This document shows, in pieces, positions 21,670-34,711 of a DNA stretch of 64,000 nt (position 1 is the first letter of the stretch; every line of letters starts with the position of its first letter). The notes under the pieces were generated by a model. That model saw only the letters and a program-made list of their open reading frames with translations. It searched no databases and was not told the origin of the DNA. Both the position numbers and the translations under genes were made by a program. The DNA lies in assembly GCA_964016875.1 (NCBI GenBank), contig OZ024733.1:2771484-2835483 (forward strand), read 5' to 3'. The stretch is from Fallopia convolvulus. Taxonomy: Eukaryota; Streptophyta; Magnoliopsida; Caryophyllales; Polygonaceae.

Positions 21670-22056
21670 TGTAATATCCGCTAAATTTCAAAAATAATAA
21701 AACGGATATTTATCCCAATAATTTTTTTTTCTCTACAGTAGAGGGAAGTAATAATCTTTATAATTTCTTATTAAATTATAAAGAGGTTGTAAAAGTTTAT
21801 TACAAATGACAATTAAGAACTCATTTAAATATAGTATTAAGCAAACTTGGTATGCATTTAAATATTTTTCTCTTAATAGAGAGTTTAAATAGTTTATGAT
21901 TTTCTTAACGAATTATAAAAATATTATAAAGGATTACTAAAGTGACAAATAAAATGTCAAACATATATGATTATAATAATTTCGGATTTTATAATTAATG
22001 CATCAATACAAAGCTAACAAAAATAAAAGAGATGCAAATAAAAAGGTGTCAAGAGT

Positions 22057-22117
22057 CGGGACTCGAACCCGAAACCTCTTGCACCTCTTCTATAATAACA
22101 CCCACTCAAACCGCTAG
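22057..22117 (-). other. tRNA-like Pol III promoter pair, antisense in the element C LTR
   Basis: The minus strand reads an A-box-like TAGCGGTTTGAGTGGG (22102-22117) and, 30 nt on, a strong B-box/T-arm GGGTTCGAGTCCCGA (22057-22071) with a 5-bp T-stem. No acceptor stem pairing is visible, so it is not a tRNA gene. The copy in the 3' LTR (31169-31229) keeps both boxes, with the T-stem shortened. Confidence 0.55.
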
Positions 22118-22400
22118 ACCATTGTAAACTGACTACCCAAATTACAACCTTTTTTATTATAAACCCTCATTCTTTCTTCTTCTCCCAAAGAGAGTCAATT
22201 TTTGTCTGATTGATTTGACGGTAGTCCATTCCATGGCCAAGCTTACTCCCAATCTCCATTGATGCTTGCAAGACCCTCCATAGTTGCATCATCAAGAGTC
22301 ATCATCCAACAAGCACACACTCTACCATTCACCATCAACCCCCTTCTTCCTCAATGGTCAATTTCCATTGACATGGATCCATGGAGGGGTCAAATTTCCC

Positions 22401-22408
22401 TATAAAAG
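22401..22408 (+). promoter_or_regulatory. TATA box of the element C LTR
   Basis: TATAAAAG at 22401-22408, conserved in the other LTR at 31514. It is the only canonical TATA box in the 5' kilobase of the LTR and is followed by a CT-rich segment that could hold the start site. Confidence 0.6.
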
Positions 22409-25400
22409 GGGCTAAAACTCCATAGAAAAATCACACAAACACCTCTCTTCTCTTCCTCTTACAGATTCACTCTCATTCAAGCAAAATTCAGCCTCAAAAC
22501 AATTTTTTCATTTCTGAATTTTTTTCACAAAAAAATCCCCAAACCCTAGAATAGCCACCGGAGCACCACCGGCGCACCACCACACCGCGGCCGCCCCCTG
22601 CCTGACGCACGCCGCCACCCTGGCCGCCGGAGCCGCCCAAAACCGCGCGTGGAGCCTTGCCTGCGAGTCCGTCGTCGTTCGTTCCTGAGTTCTCTCTGGT
22701 TCTGTACGACAATCAGAAGAAGAAGAAGAAGAAGGCAAGGAGAAGTTGGGCCTAATTGTTTTGGGTAAATCCTAACTAAACTTGGGCTGAAAATTTTAAT
22801 TAAAATCAGATCCAACCCACCTCAATTTCCTAAACATTAAAAATCAGATTTTATTTATTTATTTATTATTATTTACTAGTGATTAAATGGATTTATCAAC
22901 ATGCATGTAAACTTAAATAAAGGGAAATAAAATATGGCAAGACTTGGAATATTTTTAATAAATTATGAGAGTATTTTTTTTATAATCAATTTAGAATATA
23001 AATAATATGGATAAGATATTTTTATCATAAGATAATTTAACAAGAATAAGTTGAAGACTAAAAAGATATATTAGTTAATTTACATGTATTTCTATATAAA
23101 GAAATACAATATAATAGATATGAGAAGATTGTTAAATAAAATCATGGGATTTGAAATATGAGATTATATACTTGAAAAGTATAATATATATAATAGGTTT
23201 ACTTTACTCGGAGCATAATTTAATGAATAATAGGATTTGAGCAAGATGATAGTAGAAATTGTCATCTTAATACTTTTTATATAATATATAAAGTGATTGC
23301 AAGCCTTTTAAAAGAGCATATTATAAACTCAAATATATTTTGATAAGATATTCATAAGGAAAAGTATGAGATAATTTGTTTAACATAATACTTGGGAATT
23401 TAGTAAATAAATAAAGTACTATAATAAGTAGAATATAATATGATATATTAATACCTTTTATATCATAAGGTGGTTACATGTCTTTAAAAAGATTTGGTGA
23501 TAATAGAAAAATATAATAATAAGAACGCATGTAAAAGTATTTTTATATAAAGTTACTAGTTTAAAGTTTGTAGCTTTCTATTATTGAAATGCCTAGTTAG
23601 AAGATTATAAGATAAATGGCTATTACTTTATAATATATCTCTAAGTGTAGATAATTTAAAGACTTATGAACTACTTTATAATGTTGATGGATATGATAAT
23701 AAATTTATTATATAATAAATATTAGTATGACATATCTCTAGGTGTAGAGATTCTAAAAGATATAAACTTTATTAAATAACTATGGTAGTTGTGATAATAA
23801 GTTAATATATAATATAATATTAATAGTGCTAAGTTATAATAGTTGCCTTGTATGAAAAGATAATTAAAAATAGAAAAGATAATATATCTTGTTCTAGTGA
23901 TCCTAATTATATACTTATTGTTTATAAGATAAGTTTTTAAGACATGATCATATTTTTATATAAACTATAGATACGGGAAGATATATGTGAATAAAGTAAG
24001 TAAGATTATTTTAATACTATGCTAATTTATGGAAAGCTCACTTTATAAAGTATATAGAAAGTTCTATTTATGGAAATACTAAGAAGGAATGCCTATTAAT
24101 ATTTTATATGTATTTAATATGGTTTATATATCTAAATAAGGCTTTACTAAGATAATGTTACTAATAAAATATTCTTTGATGAGAAAATAATATTTTAAGT
24201 ATCATTATGGATATTATTGATAAAAAAGGTGATATTATAATAACACTAAGTTGAGATATTTTAATAAGGATATAATGGACTTTTATAATCCTAAGAATAT
24301 TATAAATTTCAATATACCTTTTTAGGTTGATTATATCATATGCTTTTATAAGGTTGTCCTTGCTTATTTATATTAAGAAATTAGCAAGTGAAATTAAAAG
24401 AATATTTTAATAAATTAAATAAGGAAATTATTGGTTTCCAAGAATGAAACTGTTTAAATATTAAGAATAAGAATTTATAAGAAATACAAGGATATTACCA
24501 ATATAAAATAATAATAAGAAATATTATTATTTTATTCATCTCCACCTAAATTATTATTATAATAATTTAGTAATTAACTCTCTTATAAAAAGAATATAAG
24601 AGATATTTAAAACTTTAGAAGAATTAAAGAAATTCTTATTAAAGTTCGTTCGTACCTCTCGTGTCGATAGGCCGAGTCTCCGTTCCGAGTAAAGTCAAGG
24701 ATTTCCGTTCATTCGTTCGTACACAATCGTAAAAGCTAAGGCAAGTGGAAATTCCCCTTGTAACCTTATATATTCATTCCGTGAAAATTCTCGATTTTGG
24801 GAACAACTTGTTTGCTAAGTAATAAACGAACCTAGGAATATCGATTGTTAGATATAATGACCCCACTGTTATCGTATTCCGCTATCTACTATTTGATAGG
24901 ATTATTTATGCTAGTTTGGTTGTGGCCTTGATTGTTTACGGTCTCGTTAAGAGAACGATGTCGAACAAACTAGTGAGGGGCGCGGGATTATCTTGGTGCC
25001 TCTATATAACTTACTAAGTCGTATGCCTATGTGCTTAAAGTACGACTTTCAGGATCATGATCCAGTCCGCTCCGATTGCAAGGAGGGATGAGTGGCACTC
25101 TAGCTAAGTGTCGGAAACTGAGTTTTCCCTTGTTGGACCGGGCCATACGAGCCCCCACCCCCTTTAAAAAATCATTAAAAGTAATCAATATCTTTTCGTC
25201 ACGATATAAGATAAGTGCCCGTGCACATTTAAAAGACATCAAAACCGGACCGGTCTCAAATGATTGATCCGGCTCTCGGTCCGTTCAGGGTGCGAGAGGT
25301 TTTCTTAAACTTGTTGATTGAATAACGTTCTCAACACATATTAATCTATTCTAAAAGAAGTCTACAATCTAGTAGCTCTTCTCTCAATTATCGAGCTATC

Positions 25401-26135
25401 TCCGCTTGAGATACGCTCTTCTTCGTACCATGAAAACCCACATAAACAAGCCATACCTTAAACACAACCCGATAATATCTCTCTCGATATTGATATATTA
25501 CCGAAATACCCTTGGGAAGTTCCGTTCCCGCTTGCTTAGTCTTCTTAGACTAATTCCCCACTTCTGCATTTTTGCCTGGTATTTCTCGCCCTTCGCGACA
25601 AATGCCAGACTGTAGGAATGTACACTGAAGTTTTGAAGGCAAAGTCAAGAAGGTTCAAGAAACGTTAGGCGAGGATTGAAGGTCAAGGCAAGACGACATC
25701 GAAGGAAGGAAGGAAGTCTCATAAGAGCAAGGCATTCCGAAGATAGTGCACTAGCTCTTCCTTTTAAAAAAAAAACAAGCAAATCATCATCACATGAGTT
25801 GTCTTGGGAAAACATTCTTGTAATTTTAGATTACGTATTTTAAACCCTTTTTAAATGGCTTTACTTTCTACTGCTACATCTTTTGTAAAACGACCCTCAA
25901 TGTAATGAACGAAAGTTCTTATCTATAAATAAAATTCTGCTTTTGGTCAATTTCATCTTCAATTAAAGAATCAAGTCTCATTCGTGAGCATCCGTTTATT
26001 TATGTAACGTTTATATTAATTTTCCGCATTTTTATGAGTTCAATATCATTCTAAAGCCTTGGGTGACTTTGGACGGGAAAGTCCGAGGTCACTGGCGGTA
26101 ATACCCAATGTTGTAAAATAGGGGTGTTACAATTA

Positions 26136-26147
26136 TGGTATCAGAGC
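26136..26147 (+). other. Element C primer binding site (initiator-Met tRNA)
   Basis: TGGTATCAGAGC starts 4 nt after the LTR end at 26131. This matches the complement of the 3' end of plant initiator methionine tRNA, the common primer of gypsy chromoviruses and copia elements. Confidence 0.9.
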
Positions 26148-28200
26148 TAAAGGTTTTGTTTTCAAAACCGAGAACTTTTAAAACCTAAGTTTTCCTTTCA
26201 TCCGAAACTTCCATTTATAGAAAATTTCTTTCTATATCCTTTAAAGAAACTCAAAAATGTCAACTTTCTAACTTAAACTTCTTAGCTAAAAAAAAACTGT
26301 AATACTAAATACTTAGTTCTAGAACTACTATCCTTATAAACTTCTTTTATACCTTTTTAAAGGACTTGAATAGTATAAGTCTTTCAACTTTTAAACTCGA
26401 AACATTTTCGTTAGAACTTTCTTGTAAACTTAACTCTTACCTTAGAAGAACTTATTAGTAAAATAGAACACTCTTTCTAAGTGAAATGTTCAAAAGAAAA
26501 ATCCTAGACTCCTTAATAGGACCAAGAAAATGAAAAGTCTTAAATTTAATATTTTATGTCTAAACTTTATATCCGAGAATGCCTTAAAACTTCCTTCCAA
26601 TATCTTCACCGTATAGAATCAAAGGATATTCTATACAAACGCCTTTCTCTCCTCTACAAAAAATGGTACTCACTAGTCCAAACCGAATCAGGGACGAAGA
26701 TAGAAAAGCCGCTTAAGAGCTTGATGAGGCCTTTTCTCGATTGCCGCTGTTTCCATATGGAAACCCCGAGGATAGCCCGAGCTAGTACTACGAGAAGAAA
26801 TCCATGAAAATGCACCCAAGCTGAATCTCGAGGAGGAGAAACCCGAAGAAGAATACCTCGAGAAAGGAGTTAAAAATTCACTTCATGACCAATCCAGACA
26901 AACTACAATGGTCTATCAAATGAATGAATGGGCTAATTGGACTCAAGGGGTGTCATCCCATCTCCAAGCATTTGATCAAATAAGAAACCCATCTACAATT
27001 AGTGGTCCAAACCCAAAGAGGGTTCGTCAGCCAATACCGTTTTACTTTCAAAATCGAACATTTTCAAAACCGAAAGTTTTCGAAACAAAAGTTTTAAACC
27101 GAAAAGTTTTGTTTTCAAACCAACCAATTTGTGTTAAAAATTTTTCCTAAAAAAAAAGATTAAACCTAGGATTCAAATTCTTTTCCTGAAAGGAAATTTC
27201 AACTTGAAATATTTGAATAAATACTCCAAAACTTAAGTAACAAGTACTTTTAAGGAAAGTTTTAACTTTAAAAGTTTCTCTTTAAATTTAAAGTCATTTA
27301 CAAAATGAGCTTTTAGTATATACTCAAAAACCATCTTATTCTTTAAGAATATAAATGTGTTTAAAATGAAAATTTTAGTTTTCAAAACTTCCTTTAACTA
27401 TATCCTCCTTCAAATATAGGATTACGAATATTCTATATGAACGTCGATCGTTAGCCATTTACAGAAAATGGTTGTAATGAAAACTAAGTTCATGCACATC
27501 GGAAATGAGAAGAAGTCACGCCAGCTAAAGGTAATACTTATGTTTCCATAGAGCCAAACTTACTGAGCCAGTGACTCACGGGAAGATAGAAATTTCCAAA
27601 GAGGACACCAAGGAGGGCTTAGTCGACTAAAGATCTAACATGTCTCCACTTAACCAGATCTCAAAACAGATGATCGAGAGGTATGTGTGGGGCAAACAAT
27701 GATCTAGCAATAAAGGAGTGGTAGAGATTCCGATCAATGAAGGATATATTAGTCCGACGTACCGGCAACTAGTTAGGATTTGCTCAACTAATATATGGAA
27801 GCTTGGCGTGATGTTCGATGTTTGTCAAACGAATAAACCAACCATAATAAAGCTATGGGAAAGCCACGTCATAGACTTTTCTTCGCTTCCATTTTATAAG
27901 TCAACACGGTGATAGATGAAGTTAGGAAACAAGTTGCTAGGACCAAGATATTTTGGACATAAATCATAAGTCGCTAAGTTGCCCGATAGGCCTAGTGAGT
28001 CATGAAGTTGCTTCATCATTTAGACAATTAGTGGACATGTGTTCCTATTCGTCACAACTAAAGTAGAAACTCTTCCATACTCGATGTTATTATTTCCCAA
28101 CCTTGGTTTTTCGTTATTTGGTTGGATAGTCCTCTTGCACCTTGTTAACCATCCCTTCCTTGTAGACATTAGAAGGACATCAAAATCTCAGCGTCAAAAG
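26148..28200 (+). other. Element C leader between PBS and gag
   Basis: About 2 kb of untranslatable sequence. Short frames at 26556-26807, 26908-27150 and 27718-27912 do not match a family I recognise. The 27718-27912 stretch might be decayed coding sequence, but no conserved motif is visible. Confidence 0.5.
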
Positions 28201-29352
28201 ATGGCAAACGCTAAAGAGAACAACAATAGGAGCACATTTGTTTGCAATCCGCCTCAGGAAAATGATGAAGGATCTAAGTGCTCTGGTCAAAATCAAGAAG
28301 ACCCACTTCAACAAGTCCCTTGCCCACCAAGGACGGTGGAAAGTGGTCCTTTAAGGATCGAAGCTGCAAGAGTCCACATGGAACAATTCAGTCATGAGAT
28401 GATTCCAACTACATTGCCCAACGTGAAGAAGTTAGCGGGAGGAGATCAAACTACCAATGGAAAGGATAATATCGTTCAGACTTCTTCATCAATAATTTGC
28501 TCAGAGTGTGACAAGAACCTAAGAACTTTTTCCTCATTGAAGCCAGACATTTATGACGGTATGGGAGAAACCCACGAAATAGTCAGATGGTTCTTACAAA
28601 TGGAGCGCCTCCTAAGCACGCTTGAGTGCAAAGAAGTGGAAAAGGTGCACCTTGCCTCCCTTCAGCTAAGGGGAGAAGCACGAAAATGGTGGGAAAGTTC
28701 AAACTTGTCGGAAAAACCATGGTTGAATTGGGCAATGTTCAAAGCGAATATGTTGGATCACTTTTGGGCAACTTGGGGAAAAGAGAAGCTTTATAGGGTT
28801 CCTTACCAAAAGATTGGTAGGCCAAGCATACCCGAGACAACAAAGCTTAAACCCCAAATGGGAGATGCCACAAAGAATGTCCCCACTAGGGCAGAGAGAG
28901 TTCAACGGTTCCATGAATTACTGAGCCCAGAAATCAAAGCTCTGATGAGTTATCGCAAGTGCACGACGTTGGGAGAATACGTGGATGCGGCCCACATGGA
29001 AAAATCCTTGCTCGAGGAACCCGGACCAAGGGTGGAAGATTGGGGACAATCTCATAAAAAGGAGAATGGCAAATTTAAGAGGCCAGGCTCTCCACAAAGT
29101 TCAGGCTGGTCAAAGAAGAGCAAGACTGGGTCCGAGCCAACTAAGTCTAAATCATTCCAAGGCTCGGAAACCAAGAAGAGCTCTATAGTCTGTCACAACT
29201 TCGGAGAACCGGGACACATCAACCGAAACTGTACCAAGAATCCTAAGAAGTGCTTCAACTGTGGGAGAGGCGGACATCTCCGCCAATTCTGTAGGCGACC
29301 AGCAAATAAGTCAGGACCAACTCGCTCCAACACAGTCTCCCAATACCCTTAG
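28201..29352 (+). CDS. Element C Gag with zinc knuckles
   Basis: 384 residues from the ATG at 28201 (MANAKENNN); the open frame reaches back to 28039 but that part is hydrophobic and looks untranslated. The capsid core reads KPDIYDGMGETHEIVRWFLQ, then EVEKVHLASLQLRGEARKWW, close to Gag of Del/Tekay-like elements. A Lys/Ser-rich part leads into two zinc knuckles: CHNFGEPGHINRNC, where the second Cys is Phe, and an intact CFNCGRGGHLRQFC. Gag packages RNA in the cytoplasm. Unlike its neighbours the frame is intact, which fits a recently moved element. No protease, RT or integrase follows before the 3' LTR, so the element must rely on enzymes from a relative. Confidence 0.85.
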   Translation: MANAKENNNRSTFVCNPPQENDEGSKCSGQNQEDPLQQVPCPPRTVESGPLRIEAARVHMEQFSHEMIPTTLPNVKKLAGGDQTTNGKDNIVQTSSSIICSECDKNLRTFSSLKPDIYDGMGETHEIVRWFLQMERLLSTLECKEVEKVHLASLQLRGEARKWWESSNLSEKPWLNWAMFKANMLDHFWATWGKEKLYRVPYQKIGRPSIPETTKLKPQMGDATKNVPTRAERVQRFHELLSPEIKALMSYRKCTTLGEYVDAAHMEKSLLEEPGPRVEDWGQSHKKENGKFKRPGSPQSSGWSKKSKTGSEPTKSKSFQGSETKKSSIVCHNFGEPGHINRNCTKNPKKCFNCGRGGHLRQFCRRPANKSGPTRSNTVSQYP

Positions 29353-30785
29353 TTTTCCAACAGAATGACGGGAACTGCTTCTGTGCAATCTACAGCTCCG
29401 GATAAAGGAAAGAGGTCGACTACTTCCTAGAGTCAAGATCAATAGCTCTATAGATGCACCACAGTGACAAACCTTTTGCATCGGATATTCAAGAGGAATT
29501 ATTGGATCCTCCTTCCTATCCAAATTTAATCTTCGCAATCATTAGTTTTGCGCTTAAGGCACTCTTGTATCGCAACAATAGTTGAAATGTCGAACCCTGC
29601 TGGTGACACTCTTCCTCGAAAGGATGTCTCCTTTTGAAATCTATACTATGATTATGGGTATCATATTATATCCTTGTGTATCGAACCAAGCCTATGTTTC
29701 TTCGTTAGCTTCATATAAGAGAAAGTTCGAGCTAAACCCAGATTTAACTTTATGACATAATCATTGTATTACTAAGTTCGCCTCAAAATGTTACTTTTAT
29801 ACCATAATGAAACTGTAAGCCATAAAATCAAAAGTTTCAATATAGATTCATGGTGGTGAATAAGAATGGACTTTTACCTCCCATCTTGGCCACATGTATG
29901 AGGTAGAACTTCAGGTCTTATTCCTATGAAGATATACACTTTAGGCGATTATGTTGGAAATTGCTCCCCGATACTGATCACATCGGTGGAATGAAACCAC
30001 TTAGTCCCTCGAGTTTAACCTTGCCTACGAAAAACTAAATTTTTATAAATACTATAAAATATAATATAAAGGGACGCTCGAACCACTTCTCGATAGTATA
30101 ATATATCCGATTACAACATCGTAAAGATGGTTGCTCCCTCATGGGAGATAACCATCATCTATCCCAATAGTAATTTCTTTAGAAACCATAATTCGAGATC
30201 CTTATTCCAAGGCATCGTAAAGATGGTTTCAAATAGTCAAAACTTCAATTCCATGCCATCAGTTATCGTAGGTCCATCTTAAAAGAATTCTTCCGTCAAG
30301 ACTCTATTCTAAAAGAATGGAATGAATTTAGTCATTTTCATACTCGCTTCCTAGAAGCACTTAAGTGCTCAATTCAATTAGAATGCTTATTTTATAAGCA
30401 GTCCCACATTTATGTTGGGAAGGTCAACCTATAACTTCCGTAGGTATGACTCAAGCTAATGGATAAGACCGCTTGACCAACAACATACTTCACTAGCAAA
30501 ACCAATTGGTTCTCCATTCCTATCCCTTGATTTCGTTACACCACATAAGTCCAAATGTGGGAATCGTTCTAAGAATACTAAGTTAATGATTCCTAAAGAA
30601 AAATGTACAATAGTAATTCTTCTACTTGTACAGTCATCTTAACTAAATGAACGAAATGTTCTTTAAGGGGGTACTAGACCCTTTGTTGTTTCCTCACAAG
30701 TTGTGAGAAGCTTCTCGTGTTAACCTCGTACAACCCAAAATCTTTCACAGTTTCGGGGTCGAAACTATTTTTAAGGGGGTACTAT
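29353..30785 (+). other. Element C 3' non-coding region and polypurine tract
   Basis: Between the gag stop and the 3' LTR there is 1.4 kb with no protease, RT or integrase motif in any frame that I could see. The final bases TTTTTAAGGGGGTACTA (30769-30785) form the polypurine tract that borders the LTR start at 30786. Confidence 0.7.
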
Positions 30786-33700
30786 TGTAATATCCGCTAA
30801 ATTTCAAAAATAATAAAACTGATATTTATCCCTATAATTTTTTTTTCTCTACAGTAGATGGAATTAATAATCTTTATAATTTCTTATTAAATTATAAAGA
30901 GGTTGTAAAAGTTTATTACAAATGACAATTAAGAACTCATTTAAATATATTAAGCAAACTTGGTATGCATTTAAATATTTTTCTCCTAATAGAGAGTTTA
31001 AATAGTTTATGATTTTCTTAATGAATTATAAAAATATTATAAAGGATTACTAAAGTGACAAATAAAATGTCAAACATATATGATTATAATAATTTCGGAT
31101 TTTATAATTAATGCATCAATACAAAGCTAACAAAAATAAAAGAGATGCAAATAAAAAGGGGTCAAGAGCCGGGACTCGAACCCGAGACCTCTTGAACCTC
31201 TTCTATAATAACACCCACTCAAACCGCTAGACCATTGTAAACTGACTACCCAAATTACAACCCTTTTTATTATAAACCCTCATTCTTTCTTCTTCTCCCA
31301 AAGAGAGTCAATTTTTCTCTGATTGATTTGACGGTAGTCCATTCCATGGCCAAGCTTACTCCCAATCTCCATTGATGCTTGCAAGACCCTCCATAGTTGC
31401 ATCATCAAGAGTCATCATCCAACAAGCACACACTCTACAATTCACCATCAACCCCCTTCTTCCTTAATGGTCAATTTCCATTGACATGGATCCATGGAGG
31501 GGTCAAATTTCCCTATAAAAGGGGCTAAAACTCCATAGAAAAATCACAAAAACACCTTTCTTCTTTTCCTCTTACAGATTCACTCTCATTCAAGCAAAAT
31601 TCAGCCTCAAAACAATTTTTTAATTTCTAAATTTTTTCACAAAAAAATCCCCAAACCCTAGAATAGCCACCGGAGCACCACCGGCGCACCACCACACCGC
31701 CGACCGCCCCCTGCCTGCCGCGCGCGCCACCCTGGCCGCCGGAGCCGCCCAAAACCGCGCGTGGAGCCTTGCCTGCGAGTCCGTCGTCGTTCGTTCCTGA
31801 GTTCTCTCTGGTTCTGTACAACAATCAGAAGAAGAAGAAGAAGGCAAGGAGAAGTTGGGCCTAATTTTTTTGAGTACATCCTAACTAAACTTGGGCTGAA
31901 AATTTTAATTAAAATCAGATCCAACCCACCTCAATTTCCTAAACATTAAAAATCAGATTTTATTTATTTACTTATTATTATTTATTAGTGATTAAATGAA
32001 TTTATTAACATGCATGTAAACTTAAATAAAGGGAAATAAAATATGGCAAGACTTGGAATATTTTTAATAAATTTTGAGAGTATTGTTTTTATAATCAATT
32101 TAGAATATAAATAATATGGATAAGATATTTTTATCATAAGATAATTTAACAAGAATAAGTTGAAGACTAAAAAGATATATTAGTTAATTTACATGTATTT
32201 CTATATAAAGAAATACAATATAATAGATATGAGAAGATTGTTAAATAAAATCATGGGATTTGAAATATGAGATTATATACTTGAAAAGTATAATATATAT
32301 AATAGGTTTACTTTACTCGGAGCATAATTTAATGAATAATAGGATTTGAGCAAGATGATAGTAGAAATTATCATCTTAATACTTTTTATATAATATATAA
32401 AGTGATTGCATGCCTTATAAAAGAGCATATTATAAACTCAAATATATTTTGATAAGATATTCATAAGGAAAAGTATGAGATAATTTGTTTAACATAATAC
32501 TTGGGAATTTATTAAATAAATAAAGTACTATAATAAGTAGAATATAATATGATATATTAATACCTTTTATATCATAAGGTGGTTACATGTCTTTAAAAAG
32601 ATTTGGTGATAATAGGAAAATATAATAATAAGAACGCATGTAAAAGTATTTTTATATAAAGTTACTAGTTTAAAGTTTGTAGCTTTCTATTATTAAAATG
32701 CCTAGTTAGAAGACTATAAGATAAATGGCTATTATTTTATAATATATCTCTAAGTGTAGATAATTTAAAGACTTATGAACTACTTTATAATGTTGATGGA
32801 TATGATAATAAATTTATTATATAATAAATATTAGTATGACATATCTCTAGGTGTAGAAATTCTAAAAGATATAAACTTTATTAAATAACTATGGTAGTTG
32901 TGATAATAATTTAATATATAATATAATATTAATAGTGCTAAGTTATAATAGTTGCCTTGTATGAAAAGATAATTAAAAATAGAAAAGATAATATATCTTG
33001 TTCTAGTGATCCTAATTATATACTTATTGTTTATAAGATAAGTTTTTAAGACATGATCATATTTTTATATAAACTATAGATACGGGAAGATATATGTGAA
33101 TAAAGTAAGTAAGATTATTTTAATATTATGCTAAATTATGGAAAGCTCACTTTATAAAGTATATAGAAAGTTCTATTTATGGAAATACTAAGAAGGAATG
33201 CCTATTAATATTTTATCTGTATTTAATATGGTTTATATATCTAAATAAGGCTTTACTAAGATAATGTTACTAATAAAATATTCTTTGATGAGAAAATAAT
33301 ATTTTAAGTATCATTATGGATATTATTGATAAAAAAAAAGGTGATATTATAATAACACTAAGTTGAGATATTTTAATAAGGATATAATGGACTTTTATAA
33401 TCCTAAGAATATTATAAATTTCAATATACCTTTTTAGGTTGAATATTATATCATATGCTTTTATAAGGTTGTCCTTGCTTATTTATATTAAGAAATTAGC
33501 AAGTGAAATTAAAAGAATATTTTAATAAATTAAATAAGGAAATTATTGGTTTCCAAGAATGAAAGTGTTTAAATATTAAGAATAAGAATTTATAAGAAAT
33601 ACAAGGATATTACCAATACAAAATAATAATAATAAATATTATTATTTTATTCATCTCCACCTAAATTATTATTATAATAATTTAGTAATTAACTCTCTTA

Positions 33701-34711
33701 TAAAAAGAATATAAGAGATATTTAAAACTTTAGAAGAATTAAAGAAATTCTTATTAAAGTTCGTTCGTACCTCTCGTGTCGATAGGTAGAGTCTCCGTTC
33801 TGAGTAAAGTCAACGATTTCCGTTCATTCGTTCGTACACAATCGTAAAAGCTAAGGCAAGTGGAAATTCCCCTTGTAACCTTATATTCATTCCGTGAAAA
33901 TTCTCGATGTTGGGAACAACTTGTTTGCTAAGTAATAAACGAACCTAAGAATATCGATTATTAGATATAATGACCCCACTGTTATCGTATTCCGCTATCT
34001 ACTATTTGATAGGATTATTTATGCTAGTTTGGTTGTGGCCTTGATTGTTTCCGGTCTCGTTAAGAGAACGATGTCGAACAAACTAGTGAGGGGAGCGGGA
34101 TTATCCCGGCACCTCTATATAACTTACTAAGTCGTATGCCTATGTGCTTAAAGTACGACTTTCAGGATCATGATCCAGTCCGCTCCGATTGCAAAGAGGG
34201 ATGAGTGGCACTCTAGCTAAGTGTCGGAAACTGAGTTTTCCCTTGGTGGACCGGGCCATACGAGCCCCCACCCCCTTTAAAAATCATTAAAAGTAATCAA
34301 TATCTTTTCGTCACGATATAAGATAAGTGCTCGTGCACATTTAAAAGACATCAAAACCGAACCGGTCTCAAATGATCGATCCGGCTCTCGTTTCGTTCAG
34401 GGCGCGAAAGGTTTTCTTAAACTTTTTGATTTAATAACGTTCCCAACACATATTAATATATTCTAAAAGAAGTCTACAATCTAGTAGCTCTTCTCTCAAT
34501 TATCGAGCTATCTCTGCTTGAGATACTCTCTTCTTCGTACCAGGAAAATCCACATAAACAAGCCATACCTTAAACACAACCCGATAATATCTCTCTCGAT
34601 ATTGATAAATTACCGAAATATCCTTGGGAAGTTCCGTTCCCGCTTGCTTAGTCTCTTTAGACTAATTCTCCACTTCTGCATTTTTGCCTGGTATTTCTCG
34701 CCCTTCGCGAC

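Larger units (their letters stand above)
21670..26131 (+). repeat. Element C 5' LTR, 4.46 kb
   Basis: Begins TGTAATATCC and ends GGGTGTTACA; a primer site follows 4 nt later. Its copy starts at 30786 after a purine tract. A TATA box (TATAAAAG) lies at 22401, with a GC-rich leader segment at about 22555-22680. The bulk, about 22800-24600, is A/T-rich without coding. The base before insertion reads GTCAG (21665-21669), a candidate target duplication that cannot be checked because the far end is lost. An LTR this long is typical of large Del/Tekay-like or LARD elements. Confidence 0.92.

Noticed and set aside
22049..22130. A tRNA gene
   Set aside because: A- and B-box-like sequences are present but no acceptor stem can be formed and no anticodon arm is evident; kept only as a tRNA-like element.
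22494..22815. Three overlapping minus-strand frames in a GC-rich segment, repeated at 31620-31924
   Set aside because: They lie in the GC-rich leader of the element C LTR, opposite to its transcription; the same segment in the other LTR has indels that change the frames.
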